Below are positions 8,938 through 18,600 of a DNA stretch of 64,000 bases, one piece after another. Each line of letters starts with the position of its first letter. Position 1 is the stretch's first letter. The notes under the pieces were generated by a model. That model worked only from the letters and a program-made list of their open reading frames with translations, was not told where the DNA came from and ran no database searches. The translations under genes and the position numbers were made by a program. The DNA is from Rosistilla carotiformis (GTDB lineage Bacteria > Planctomycetota > Planctomycetia > Pirellulales > Pirellulaceae). The stretch is taken from contig NZ_CP036348.1 of assembly GCF_007753095.1 (NCBI RefSeq), positions 2,294,001-2,358,000 on the forward strand, in the 5' to 3' direction.

Positions 8938-9699
8938 ATGCCCCTCAGGGAAGAATTTGTCCGTTCGGGATCATGGCTGTTCCGCTGGCGGAGCTATCTG
9001 CCCTTCGTATTCTTGCCTTTGATTTTAGTCGCTGCGATGCGTTATCCGGTTATCGAATCGCACCCGAATCTACATTTTGCGTGGAGTCTGCTGAGTCTTT
9101 GCATATCACTGCTAGGGCTGGCTATCCGTTGCCACGTGATCGGTCACGCGGCTGACGGCACCTCCGGTCGAAACACGAAATCGCAAGTCGCCGAGTTGCT
9201 AAACACAACCGGTTTCTACTCGGTCGTGAGGCATCCGTTGTACTTGGGCAATTTCCTGATTGCACTTGGGATCGTGATGCACTCGTTGGCACCGTGGCTG
9301 GTCGTGATCTACATCATGGCGTTCGCGTTGTACTACGAACGCATCATGTTTGCCGAGGAAGCGTTCCTGCGGCGTAAGTTTGGTCGTGACTTCATGGCTT
9401 GGTCAACTCAAACGCCAGCTTTTCTTCCGCGATTGCGTCAATGGAAGAAGGCTGCGGTTCCCATGGACTTCCCGAAAGTCATCCGTGCTGAGTCTGCGGC
9501 AGTCGCCGTGATCGCGTTCGCATTTCCGGCATTGGAATTTGTCATGCACCATGCAACCGAAGGTAGCGTCGCGATTGAGAGCTCGTGGTACGCCCTGTTG
9601 GCATCGGGTGTTGTGTTGTACGCGGTCGCCCGCGTGATGAAGCGTCAACTGCGACGCTGGTTGAAATATGAACGAATTCTGTACGCGGCAGCAAAATGA
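8938..9699 (+). CDS. ICMT/PEMT-like integral membrane methyltransferase
   Basis: This 253-aa membrane protein has about five hydrophobic segments and the isoprenylcysteine/phospholipid methyltransferase signature: VRHPLYLGNFLI, then a helix and YYERIMFAEEAFLRRKFG. The ATG at 8938 is chosen over a TTG at 8893 because homology-like sequence begins there. The family transfers methyl groups from SAM to lipids or prenylated cysteines; many bacterial members of this type sit in metal operons with unknown substrate. Its stop overlaps the next start by 4 bp (ATGA), showing translational coupling. Confidence 0.85.
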   Translation: MPLREEFVRSGSWLFRWRSYLPFVFLPLILVAAMRYPVIESHPNLHFAWSLLSLCISLLGLAIRCHVIGHAADGTSGRNTKSQVAELLNTTGFYSVVRHPLYLGNFLIALGIVMHSLAPWLVVIYIMAFALYYERIMFAEEAFLRRKFGRDFMAWSTQTPAFLPRLRQWKKAAVPMDFPKVIRAESAAVAVIAFAFPALEFVMHHATEGSVAIESSWYALLASGVVLYAVARVMKRQLRRWLKYERILYAAAK

Positions 9700-9929
9700 C
9701 CGATGGCAAGAATCAAAACGGCTCGCAAGAAACGTTGCACGCAAAGGTGGAGCGAATCGTTCACAAATTTGGCTTCGACAACGTCTGCGTTTCAAGCATC
9801 AAAGCCGGGCACGTCGAGATGACCGGCACGGTTAGCAATATCAATGACCGCGCGTTGATTGTCGCAATCGCTCGAACAACACCGGGCGTTCAACAGTTCA
9901 GCATTGAGATCAAGATCGAAAACGACTGA
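9696..9929 (+). CDS. Small BON-domain protein
   Basis: The 77-aa product lacks a signal peptide. Residues about 13-75 fit a BON domain: an amphipathic helix (LHAKVERIVHKFGF), then VEMTGTVSNINDRALIVAIA and a closing GVQQFSIEIKIE strand. BON domains bind phospholipid surfaces or act as oligomer modules in envelope-stress proteins. It is translationally coupled to the methyltransferase and precedes an HtrA protease, which suggests an envelope-stress role. Confidence 0.75.
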   Translation: MTDGKNQNGSQETLHAKVERIVHKFGFDNVCVSSIKAGHVEMTGTVSNINDRALIVAIARTTPGVQQFSIEIKIEND

Positions 9930-9967
9930 GTACGGAAACCACACAAACGTAACGGAGTTGCATCATC

Positions 9968-11464
9968 ATGCGGAATCATTTCAGCAAGCTTGTGAGTCTT
10001 GCAGTGTTCGGATTGTCAGCATCACTGGCGATGTCAACTCTGGTAGCGGTAGAACCTAAAGCACGCGACCGAGCGACGGAGATCCTGTCAGCAAACAGCC
10101 TGTCGAGTGTGGTCCGTCAGGTTGCTGATGACGTTTCACCTTCGATTGTGACGGTCTACGCACTTCGCGGCCCACGCATGACGGCTCCGATGCGATGGCG
10201 TAAAGAAGCAAAGTTGCCGCAGCCATTTCACTCGCCCAACCACCAGCACGCGGCGTCATCCAACAGCCATTCGGCTGACGACCAAGGATCAGGCGTCATC
10301 ATCGACCGTCGCGGTTGTGTTCTGACATGCAGCCATGTGGTTGAAAATGCCGATGCCGTTTTCGTGCGAACCGCCGATGGTCGGAAACTCCACGCCGAAG
10401 CCGTGATCTGTGATCCGCAATCCGATATCGCAATCATCAAGCTCGAAAGTGCTGAGAACCTGCCGGAAGCTAAGCTGGCCGACTCAGATGATCTCTCGGT
10501 CGGCGATTGGGTCGTCTCACTTGCATCCCCCTACGACCTGCAACGCAGTGTCAGTGCCGGGATCATCAGTTCGACGCAGCGCTGGGTCGCAAGCTCGCCG
10601 CACCCGTTGATTCAGAATGACGCGGCGACAAACCCAGGCAGCTCGGGAGGTGCGTTGTTGAACCTGCGAGGTGAAGTGATCGGAATTATCGAAGGAGCAT
10701 TGACGACTTCCGGCGAGTTTCAGGGCATCGGCTTGGCAACACCGATTAACACCGCCAGGGATATCGCCGAGCAACTGCAAACCAAGGGCTACGTCGAACG
10801 TGGATATTTTGGATTTCAGACGCAACCGTTGACTCCCGAAATGGCATCGCTGATTGATTCCTCTGTGAACGCTGGTCTGTATGTCAAGGATGTCCAGAGA
10901 AACTCACCGGCCAATCATGCGGGGCTGCGTGAAGGTGACGTAATAACGAAGTTTGATGGCAAGCCGATCAACCAGTCGTTTGATCCAGCCACTTTGACTG
11001 CCGACACCGAACCGGGTAAGAGCCATATCATGTCAGTGCTTCGCGAACACAAGGTCGTCGAGATTGAAATGCGGATGCAACAACCACCTCGGGAAGTTGG
11101 ACCGATTCAATCAGAGATGTCACCCAACGGACCGTTCGAGTATTTGGATTCGTCGCTCGGCCTGGGGCTTTCAAGTCTAAACACGTCCTTAATTAACGAA
11201 TTGGAGCTTCCTGGCGACGCACACGGTGCTTTGATCACACAAGTGGTGTTCGGTAGTGATGCGTATCGTGAGGGAGTCGCCGCTGGCATGGCAATTGCTC
11301 GTGTCAACGATACGACCATCCATGACGTTGACGAATATCGCGAAGTGACAAACAAGCTGGACCGCGAAAAACCGGTTCTCTTGCTCCTTCAATCAAACCA
11401 GGGAAAGCATCTTGTCATGCTTCACACGAGCCGGAAAGAGAATGATGGAAAAGGAAAAAATTGA
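9968..11464 (+). CDS. HtrA/DegP-type periplasmic serine protease with two PDZ domains
   Basis: This 498-aa protein has an N-terminal signal region and a chymotrypsin-fold protease with a visible catalytic triad: H123 (TCSHVV), D153 (QSDIAIIK) and S226 (NPGSSGG). Two PDZ domains follow at about 275-355 and 395-485. A His-rich linker (about 88-101: HSPNHQHAASSNSH) lies before the protease core and could sense metal. HtrA proteases degrade misfolded envelope proteins, as expected under copper or silver stress. The following ATPase gene starts inside the last 20 codons. Confidence 0.92.
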   Translation: MRNHFSKLVSLAVFGLSASLAMSTLVAVEPKARDRATEILSANSLSSVVRQVADDVSPSIVTVYALRGPRMTAPMRWRKEAKLPQPFHSPNHQHAASSNSHSADDQGSGVIIDRRGCVLTCSHVVENADAVFVRTADGRKLHAEAVICDPQSDIAIIKLESAENLPEAKLADSDDLSVGDWVVSLASPYDLQRSVSAGIISSTQRWVASSPHPLIQNDAATNPGSSGGALLNLRGEVIGIIEGALTTSGEFQGIGLATPINTARDIAEQLQTKGYVERGYFGFQTQPLTPEMASLIDSSVNAGLYVKDVQRNSPANHAGLREGDVITKFDGKPINQSFDPATLTADTEPGKSHIMSVLREHKVVEIEMRMQQPPREVGPIQSEMSPNGPFEYLDSSLGLGLSSLNTSLINELELPGDAHGALITQVVFGSDAYREGVAAGMAIARVNDTTIHDVDEYREVTNKLDREKPVLLLLQSNQGKHLVMLHTSRKENDGKGKN

Positions 11465-13919
11465 ACTGAAATTGCTTCTGCCAACGGTAACCGCCTCAGG
11501 CGATTCCTGTGTCAATCGCTTGGCGGCCCTACTCACTGCAAAGATGGGCATCGACGCGGCACATGCAATTCAGTCGGAGGACGACACGCCTGGGCAGATC
11601 TGCGTTCACTACGATCCGAATGTGGTTTCGACTGGTGAAGTGCGAGAACTGGCAAAACGTGCCGGTGTCGAATTAGATCAGCGATACGGTCACTGGCTCA
11701 GTAAGTCGCGTTCAACCCACGCCCGCCGTGCCTCAGCGATCGAGTCGCGACTGGGACGCATGGATGGAGTTCTCGAGGCAGTTGTCTCACCCGATGGAGC
11801 TGTTCGCGTCGAGTACGATAAACAGATCATCGACGATTCTGCGATCGCGGGTGCTCTGAGCGAATGGACCGGCGAAACAATAGAGGTTGGCGACGACCAC
11901 GCTGGGCATGACCACGACGATGAAGGTCACGAATCCGACCACGACCACTCGGGACACGATCATGCTCACGGCGGCATCTTCGGCCCCAAATCAGAACTGA
12001 TCTTCGCAATTCTCTGCGGCGTGTTCTTGTTGGTCGGATGGCTGATCGAAACGTTTGCAGATCTTAACGAATGGATTTCGCTGGGTTGTTACGTTGCAGC
12101 CTATATGTTTGGCGGTTACTACACGGTCACCGAAGCGATTGAAAAGATCCGAGCTGGCAAATTCGAGATCGACTTCTTGATGATCGTCGCCGCGGCCGGT
12201 GCAGCGTCACTCGGTGCCTGGGCCGAAGGAGCGCTCTTGCTGTTCCTGTTCAGCATCGGCCACGCTCTGGAAGGCTACGCAATGGGCAAAGCCAAGCGTG
12301 CCATCGAAGCCTTGTCCGAACTCGCACCACGAACGGCTCGCGTGCGACGGGATGGCACCGAAACGGAAGTTCCGGTTGAAGAGTTGGTCGTTGGAGATAT
12401 CGTCGTCATCAAGCCCGATGAACGAGTTCCCGCCGATGGCCTCGTGATCGCTGGGGAATCCAGCGTCAACCAAGCACCAATCACGGGCGAAAGCGTTCCC
12501 GTCGATAAACGCCCAGTCGACGATGTTGACGCCGCAGCGGCGGACCCTGAATCACTTTCCGCTGAATATCGTGCCTTCGCTGGCACCATCAATCAATCCG
12601 GCTCCATCGAAATCCAGGTCACGAAAACGGCTGCGGAAAACACGCTCGCCCGCGTCGTCACGATGGTCAGCGAAGCAGAAACGCGAGTTTCGCCGACACA
12701 AAAATTCACGAAGAAGTTTGAACGCTACTTTGTTCCGTCCGTCATCATTGGCGTTGTGCTTTTGATGTTTGCACCGTTGGTCATCGACGAAAGTTTCAGC
12801 GATTCATTTTATCGAGCGATGGCTGTCTTGGTCGCAGCAAGCCCCTGTGCCCTCGCGATCGCAACACCCAGCGCAGTTCTGAGCGGAGTCGCTCGAGCAG
12901 CTCGCGGCGGAATCCTTGTCAAAGGCGGCGGGCCACTGGAGAGTCTTGGAAGTATCGACGCGATCGCATTCGACAAAACGGGAACACTGACCGAAGGCGA
13001 ACCCAAAGTCACCGACGTTCGCACGGCGGATGGCGTCGACGAATCAGAACTCTTGCGATTCGCCATAGCCGTTGAAGACCTCAGCAAACACCCGCTCGCC
13101 AAAGCCGTCGTCCGCGATGGGAAGAAGAAGTTGGGAGAAGGGGAGAGCGGGAGTCAGGGAGACATTCCAGAAGCGACCGATCTGAAAAGCATCACCGGAC
13201 GAGGGATTCAGGCGACCGTCGAAGGCGACTTGGTTCACATTGGCAAAGACGACCTATTCACAGAGGTCGATGCTCCACCGCTTCCCGATAGCGTGCGTTC
13301 AATCGTCGAGTCGCTCGAACAGAATGGACGCACCACCATGATCGTACGTCGCGGCGACCGTTACCTCGGCGTCATCGGACTGATGGACACACCACGCGAG
13401 GCATCCAAACGAACGATTGCAAAACTGCGTGAACTTGGCATCCAACGGATGATTATGATTTCCGGCGACAACCAACAAGTCGCCGACGCGGTCGCCAAGG
13501 AAGTCGGACTCGACGAAGCATGGGGCGACCTGATGCCCGACGACAAAGTCGCCGAAATCAAAAAGCTGCAAAGCGAAGGCGGCGTCGCGATGGTAGGCGA
13601 CGGAGTCAACGACGCTCCCGCGATGGCATCCGCGTCCGTCGGCATCGCCATGGGAGCGGCCGGAAGCGACGTCGCACTCGAAACCGCCGACGTTGCCCTA
13701 ATGGCCGACAACCTCGATCACCTCCCACTCGCCATCGGCCTGAGCCGAGCCACCCGCCGCATCATCCGTCAAAACCTCTGGATGAGTCTCGGCATGGTCG
13801 CGTTCCTCGTCCCCGCCACGATCCTCGGTCTCAACATTGGCCCCGCAGTTGCATTGCACGAAGGCAGTACGCTCGTCGTCGTCTTCAACGCATTGCGACT
13901 ATTGGCTTACAAACAATAG
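11445..13919 (+). CDS. P1B-type heavy-metal ATPase, SPC subtype (P1B-4-like)
   Basis: This 824-aa metal-exporting P-type ATPase starts at ATG 11445 (or 11442) behind GGAAAGAG, overlapping the htrA-like gene. The N-terminus has two degenerate ferredoxin-like segments without CXXC, then a His/Asp-rich stretch at about 148-175. Key motifs are the TM6 motif SPC (about 465-467), the phosphorylation motif DKTGTLT (about 509), GDGVNDAP and a TM8 motif HEGSTLVVVFNALRLL. SPC with HEGST is typical of P1B-4 pumps (Co, Zn, Cd or Fe), unlike the CPC pump at 38045-40492. A GGGAG-repeat-encoded insertion (GKKKLGEGESGSQGD) lies in the nucleotide-binding domain near residue 560. Confidence 0.92.
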   Translation: MEKEKIELKLLLPTVTASGDSCVNRLAALLTAKMGIDAAHAIQSEDDTPGQICVHYDPNVVSTGEVRELAKRAGVELDQRYGHWLSKSRSTHARRASAIESRLGRMDGVLEAVVSPDGAVRVEYDKQIIDDSAIAGALSEWTGETIEVGDDHAGHDHDDEGHESDHDHSGHDHAHGGIFGPKSELIFAILCGVFLLVGWLIETFADLNEWISLGCYVAAYMFGGYYTVTEAIEKIRAGKFEIDFLMIVAAAGAASLGAWAEGALLLFLFSIGHALEGYAMGKAKRAIEALSELAPRTARVRRDGTETEVPVEELVVGDIVVIKPDERVPADGLVIAGESSVNQAPITGESVPVDKRPVDDVDAAAADPESLSAEYRAFAGTINQSGSIEIQVTKTAAENTLARVVTMVSEAETRVSPTQKFTKKFERYFVPSVIIGVVLLMFAPLVIDESFSDSFYRAMAVLVAASPCALAIATPSAVLSGVARAARGGILVKGGGPLESLGSIDAIAFDKTGTLTEGEPKVTDVRTADGVDESELLRFAIAVEDLSKHPLAKAVVRDGKKKLGEGESGSQGDIPEATDLKSITGRGIQATVEGDLVHIGKDDLFTEVDAPPLPDSVRSIVESLEQNGRTTMIVRRGDRYLGVIGLMDTPREASKRTIAKLRELGIQRMIMISGDNQQVADAVAKEVGLDEAWGDLMPDDKVAEIKKLQSEGGVAMVGDGVNDAPAMASASVGIAMGAAGSDVALETADVALMADNLDHLPLAIGLSRATRRIIRQNLWMSLGMVAFLVPATILGLNIGPAVALHEGSTLVVVFNALRLLAYKQ
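13126..13165. repeat. GGGAG-type repeat inside the P1B ATPase gene
   Basis: The segment around TTGGGAGAAGGGGAGAGCGGGAGTCAGGGAGAC is the same purine-rich unit seen in spacers and in two other genes. It is in frame and encodes a Gly/Glu/Ser-rich loop that splits otherwise conserved nucleotide-binding-domain sequence. Confidence 0.6.
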
Positions 13920-13933
13920 AGGTCATTCGCGAG

Positions 13934-14410
13934 TCAATGTTCCAATGCCAATGCATTCGTTTCTTCGTCTTCCAGGTCCGCAATCAGTCGTTTCATCTCC
14001 GCAATTTCCTTCTTTTGCGTTTCGATGATTTGGTCGGCCAGTTCACGCACTCGAGGGTCGGTGATCTCGGCTCGTTCGCTGGTCAGGATGGCGATCGAGT
14101 GGTGTGGAATCATGGCTTTCATCCACGAGACATCTTCAACGGTCTCTTGGCTGCGTACGAGGTACAGCGACCCAGCAAAAACGGCGACACTGGTAGCGAA
14201 AATGGCCACGTTGGTCTTCATATTCTTATACATGCCGAGCATGAACGACAACATAATCATCGCCATCGTCGCGCCCATGACGAGTGCCATGTAGAAACGA
14301 GTCTCACTCCAGTAGACGTGGTCGATCGCGTAGGTGTTCAGATACATCAACAACAGCATGACGGCGGTCGAAGTTGCGATCATCGCTCCAAAGAGTCGGT
14401 AGTTGGACAT
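13934..14410 (-). CDS. DUF305 membrane protein
   Basis: The 158-aa product has three predicted N-terminal transmembrane helices and a C-terminal DUF305 ferritin-like helical domain with the signature MIPHHSIAILTSERA and DPRVRELADQII. The ATG at 14410 is preferred over upstream starts because AAGGAAA precedes it and the hydrophobic N-terminus begins there. DUF305 proteins commonly accompany copper resistance genes; the paired His in PHHS may bind metal. It is divergent from the ECF sigma gene, with a CsoR-like palindrome between them. Confidence 0.87.
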   Translation of the reverse strand: MSNYRLFGAMIATSTAVMLLLMYLNTYAIDHVYWSETRFYMALVMGATMAMIMLSFMLGMYKNMKTNVAIFATSVAVFAGSLYLVRSQETVEDVSWMKAMIPHHSIAILTSERAEITDPRVRELADQIIETQKKEIAEMKRLIADLEDEETNALALEH

Positions 14411-14590
14411 GTCGTTTTCCTTGTTCTGTTTGTGATTCGAGTACGCAAAACACAAATTTGCAAATACGGTGCCGAGGTATCCGAATGCCAGGAGAAATCT
14501 CAAAATCCAATGGGAAGACGCGACGGACTGTGTGATGCGCGACCGCATTGGTCGGAAATCGCCAGGGCACGCCAAACGCAAAGTCCGCTA

Positions 14591-14607
14591 GTACCCCCCT
14601 CGGGTAT
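14591..14607. promoter_or_regulatory. Putative CsoR-type operator, site 1
   Basis: GTACCCCCCTCGGGTAT contains TACCC-N5-GGGTA (14592-14606). It lies in the divergent spacer between the DUF305 gene and the ECF sigma gene, 17 bp before the sigma ATG. It matches three other sites in the window in arm sequence and 5-bp spacing. Confidence 0.65.
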
Positions 14608-14623
14608 TGGTACAATCTGACAA

Positions 14624-15181
14624 ATGGAGCACCGCAGTGAGTGTAATGACAGAGAGCCAATCGACGACGCAACGGTCAGGGCCGGTGCCGGCGGCGATCG
14701 CGCTGCGCTCCACCAGATTTACGAGGCCACTGCGGATCGCGTCTTCCGCTTAATGGTGCGGATGGTCGGTCAACAGGACGCCGACGACTTAACGCAGCAG
14801 ACTTTCGTCCGAGCGTTCATGAAGCTCGATCAGTTCAGCGGCGAATCGAAGTTCGAGACGTGGTTGTATCGACTGGCAACCAACGAGGCTTTGCAGCATC
14901 TGCGACGCGAGAAGCATCGCCGGACGAAGCAGTTGATCGTTGAGCCAGCGATGCAGGCAACCGACCACCTCGTGCATGACGAGCGAGTCGCGATGCTCCG
15001 CCAGGCCATGGATCAACTCGATCCCGAACTGCGAGCCATCTTCACGCTCAAAGAAGAGAGCGGGTTGTCGTACCAAGAGATCGCAAACACACTCGGCATC
15101 CCCGAAGGCACGGTCGGTTCGCGATTGAACCGGGCGCGGCGGGAGTTGCGGCGGTTGTTTGCTGGTGATGTAAAGGGATGA
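14624..15181 (+). CDS. ECF-type RNA polymerase sigma factor
   Basis: The 185-aa sigma factor has region 2 (about 32-95: YEATADRVFRLMVRMVGQ, DADDLTQQTFVRAFMKL, FETWLYRLATNEALQHLRR) and region 4 (about 125-180: LRAIFTLKEESGLSYQEIA, then GIPEGTVGSRLNRARRELR). No anti-sigma gene is adjacent on either side, which is unusual for an ECF gene. The CsoR-like palindrome at 14591-14607 overlaps the expected promoter region, so expression is probably metal-controlled directly. Its targets are unknown. Confidence 0.93.
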   Translation: MEHRSECNDREPIDDATVRAGAGGDRAALHQIYEATADRVFRLMVRMVGQQDADDLTQQTFVRAFMKLDQFSGESKFETWLYRLATNEALQHLRREKHRRTKQLIVEPAMQATDHLVHDERVAMLRQAMDQLDPELRAIFTLKEESGLSYQEIANTLGIPEGTVGSRLNRARRELRRLFAGDVKG

Positions 15182-15657
15182 GCTAATCCGTTACTTCAAA
15201 CGAGCGCGACGAATCGAGAGCTAACGACATTCGTCATTTACATCAGCCGACCTTGTCTCCAAGTCACGAGCGGTACCTGAAGGACGCGTAGCTTCATCGA
15301 GTGGAAAATGCGTGTGATTGTATAAGTGAGATACAACTTCGTTCGGCGTTGGCGACGAGAGAAATCAAAATACTAACTAACCGAGCTGCTTACTTGATTG
15401 CTCGAACGTAAGTCCTCCAACAGCACCTTTTCCAGCTCTACTAAAGAGCCAGATATCGAGACATCCTGACAATCGTGCCAGCGATGACGACCGCCTTTGC
15501 GACAAGTTGTCAACGCCCGCTTAACACGTGTATGATCAATCGCTTGCGTTTTATTGAACAGGTCGTCGCGAGGTGCTTGTCAAGCTAAAAACGTCAAGCG
15601 ATTGATGTTCGATGTTTCCATTTCCTTTGGCTGTTTGTCTATTATTCAGGGTGTTTT
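15182..15657. other. Spacer without a recognisable gene
   Basis: These 476 bases between the sigma factor and the large NTPase gene show no supportable ORF, RNA gene or clear repeat. The sequence appears more AT-rich than the metal genes, and the last 60 bases probably carry the promoter of the downstream gene. Confidence 0.5.
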
Positions 15658-18600
15658 ATGACAAGGTACGGAAACAAGTATCTCGATTTCGCTTTCGACG
15701 TACTCAGTTTAGTTTGGGGAGATCCAATTACTCGCATCCCAAAGTTTCTCCTGGTCGCAGGCGTCTCACTGATCGCGTCGCCGTGGTGGCTACCCTTCAT
15801 CTATCAAGTGGTCGAGACTAGGTTTGGGATTGACACGCGACTAGCGGCGAAGGTTGACATCGCTGTATTCATAAGCGGTTGGGTTCTTGTAGCGCTTGGA
15901 ATGGGGCTGTGGGTTCACGCACGGAAAAATCCATCTGACGTAAAAATCACTCGAGTTTTTCGCGACTGGCCTAGACTACAGCAGCGAATGAGCAATCGTT
16001 TGCATGAGCAGCTGAAGAAGGAACAGTACAATTCTGGACTTGATGTTCGGCCAAGTTTCAGTATTGACCGAGTTGCAACAATTGTCTCGGGTACAAGTGG
16101 TCAGGGCAAAACGTGGCGACTCGCAAGGACAGCAATCGACGCACTCAAAAGCGACTCGCTGGTTGTATGGATACCAGCGTCGCGCGGCAAGCGTGAACCA
16201 CTGGAGTATGCAGCACAGGAAATCTGCGACTACGGTTTAGAAGTTGACGCGCAACTCACCATCGAGCGAATTGCCTTCAAACGCCAAGAGTCAACTCCCA
16301 ATATCAATAGTCCTTGGGCTGTTTTTTGTATTGACGGTGTACGTTCTCACCGAGAAGCTGAGCGGCTGATCCAACTAGATTGGGATCGTTGGGGTATCTC
16401 ATTTGTAATGTCAACGAGCGTCGAAATCGCTCGAGATTTGGCGTTCAACGCAGGACTCCCGATTGAAACGATTCGAGACTTCGACCACTCGGAACTTCGT
16501 TCGTACCTTGAGCGGCGAAAACGGTCATGGGTGAATATTGCTCCCGATGTCCGAGAGCTTATTCGTCGCCCAATTCTCGCCAAGCTTTATGCGGACGTTG
16601 TTGACGATCAGCATCAGTTTAGGCCACGCAATGAATACGATCTGATGGAGGCTTCCTGGCTTCGACTAACCAATCCAGTTGAGGTTGGCTTGATTCGCAA
16701 AATCGCGGGAACTATCGGTGACGAAACGAAACCATATCCATGGCTAACAGAAACGGTCCTGGAGGCTGGTTTTACACCCGATTTGATTGAGAAACTCATC
16801 AACCGTGGTTTGTTGCACGATGTTGGCGATGGCCGTGTTGCGATTTGGCATCAACGTTTTCTGTGCTGGGCGTTTGCAAAACACCTTACGGCTCAGTTTG
16901 TATCGGGCGTGTTGTCGCTCGAACGCCTAGTCGACGCTATGGTGAAGTGTCAGCGTGTTCCGGATTCCAGACGGTTGCAACTCGGCTATGTCCCGATGGA
17001 TGTGCTATGGCTGCTACTGGCATCAGATCTTCCAAATGAGAAACGTAAATCGCTCTGGAAACTTGTTGCTGCATTGGAAACTTCGGAGGGTTGGGGGTAC
17101 GAGGATGCGTCGTTGTATACGCATCTGCTGGCTAGCCTTGGAGAACGCGCAATTCCGCTTCTGTTGGATCGGGTTCGCTCGATTGAGAACCTAGAACACA
17201 GTGGAGTTGTTGACCGGTCAGCTGATGCACTCAGGATCATCGGCCGTGACAATATCGAACGCTTATCAACCGTGGCGAGGGAGTGCGTTGCGGACGGTAC
17301 TGAAGCTCTTTCGGAACTTGGATTGCGATTAGCGGTTTCCTTCCCCCGCTCGGTAGATGTGGAGCGAGTCTGGGAAGAGTATCGACGCTGTATTGTGGAC
17401 GATGAGAAAAGCAGCGGGCATTTTGTTCGCAGGGATAGGGCTTCAATGGCGTTTGCTGCCGTTGCGGCGGAAAACCTCACTTGGCTAAAGCAACAACTAC
17501 AAAATGGTGATACAAGTGATCCATGTTTTACTTCGTTGGTTTTTACGTTGGCAAACATGCCTGGCCTCGGTCCCAAAAGAGTCTGGGAGGAGACGAAGAA
17601 TCACCTAATTGCTTCGATTTCACCTGAAAAGCGTCGGTGTTTGACGGCTTGCATTGTCTGCTTTTGTGACTCGGGAGAGTATCCACGACTCGAGGAGTGG
17701 GCCTCGTCTGAACATGAGTTAGTTGGGATGGTGTCTGCGCAAGGACTTTCGTTTCGTGATCCGGCCCGAGGAATCCAGATATTGCCACGCGTCGCGTCGA
17801 GCCAACTCTGGGGCGCGGCTGGTGCAATCGGGACCGCACTAATCGCGTTTGATCGGGTCGCGACGTGTGTTGCAGTTGAATCGTTGGTTGCAGGTAGAGT
17901 CGATCCAGAGCACTATTTCGATTTAATTGCAAACCACGGCGACCGCCTCACTCCGAATTTGGTCGAGAAATTGCTCGATTGGCTAAATGACGTTTTGGAG
18001 CGACATCTCACAGCTGGCGACGATTCAAAACAGCAACACCCAAGATATCCATTGCGTTTGATCGAAGCACTTCACGGGGAGAATGTCCTGTCAGGTTTAA
18101 GATCAAGGCAGGGGCGTAGCTTGGAGGAGCACTTAGAAGCGTTCGCCACGTCTCGGATCGAAAAGATTTCAGGTTGGGTCGATCACGAATTTGAACACTC
18201 GAGAGAATTGCTGAAGCGTATTGCAGGCGATGGTTTTACAAAACTAACAAACTCACTCATTCGAGCGGATCATCAGCAATTGAGGATGGAAGGATGTGAG
18301 CTCGCAGTAATGCGTCCGAGCGCGGAAACACGAGACCTGCTTGTAGCTGCGGCAGTCAGCGATGACATGTGGGATTCAGGGTCTTCGAGTATCAACTTGG
18401 TTCAAATGCGAGCTATCGACAGTCTCGCGGCTCTGGGCGAGAACGCTGGGGTCGTCAACGGCATCCTTACGTGGGGTCTTAGCGTTTCGCCAGATATCGG
18501 CGATCTTCGTGACGGGCAGCGTGAAATGAATGATGAGGAGCTTGCTCCTGCAATCGCATTGCTGAAGCACTCAAGTAACAAACGTTACGGGCATGCTATC

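Noticed and set aside
13520-14620. Plus-strand open frame of 366 codons
   Set aside because: It overlaps the end of the P1B ATPase and the whole DUF305 gene, both well supported; composition is Arg/His-biased as for shadow frames.
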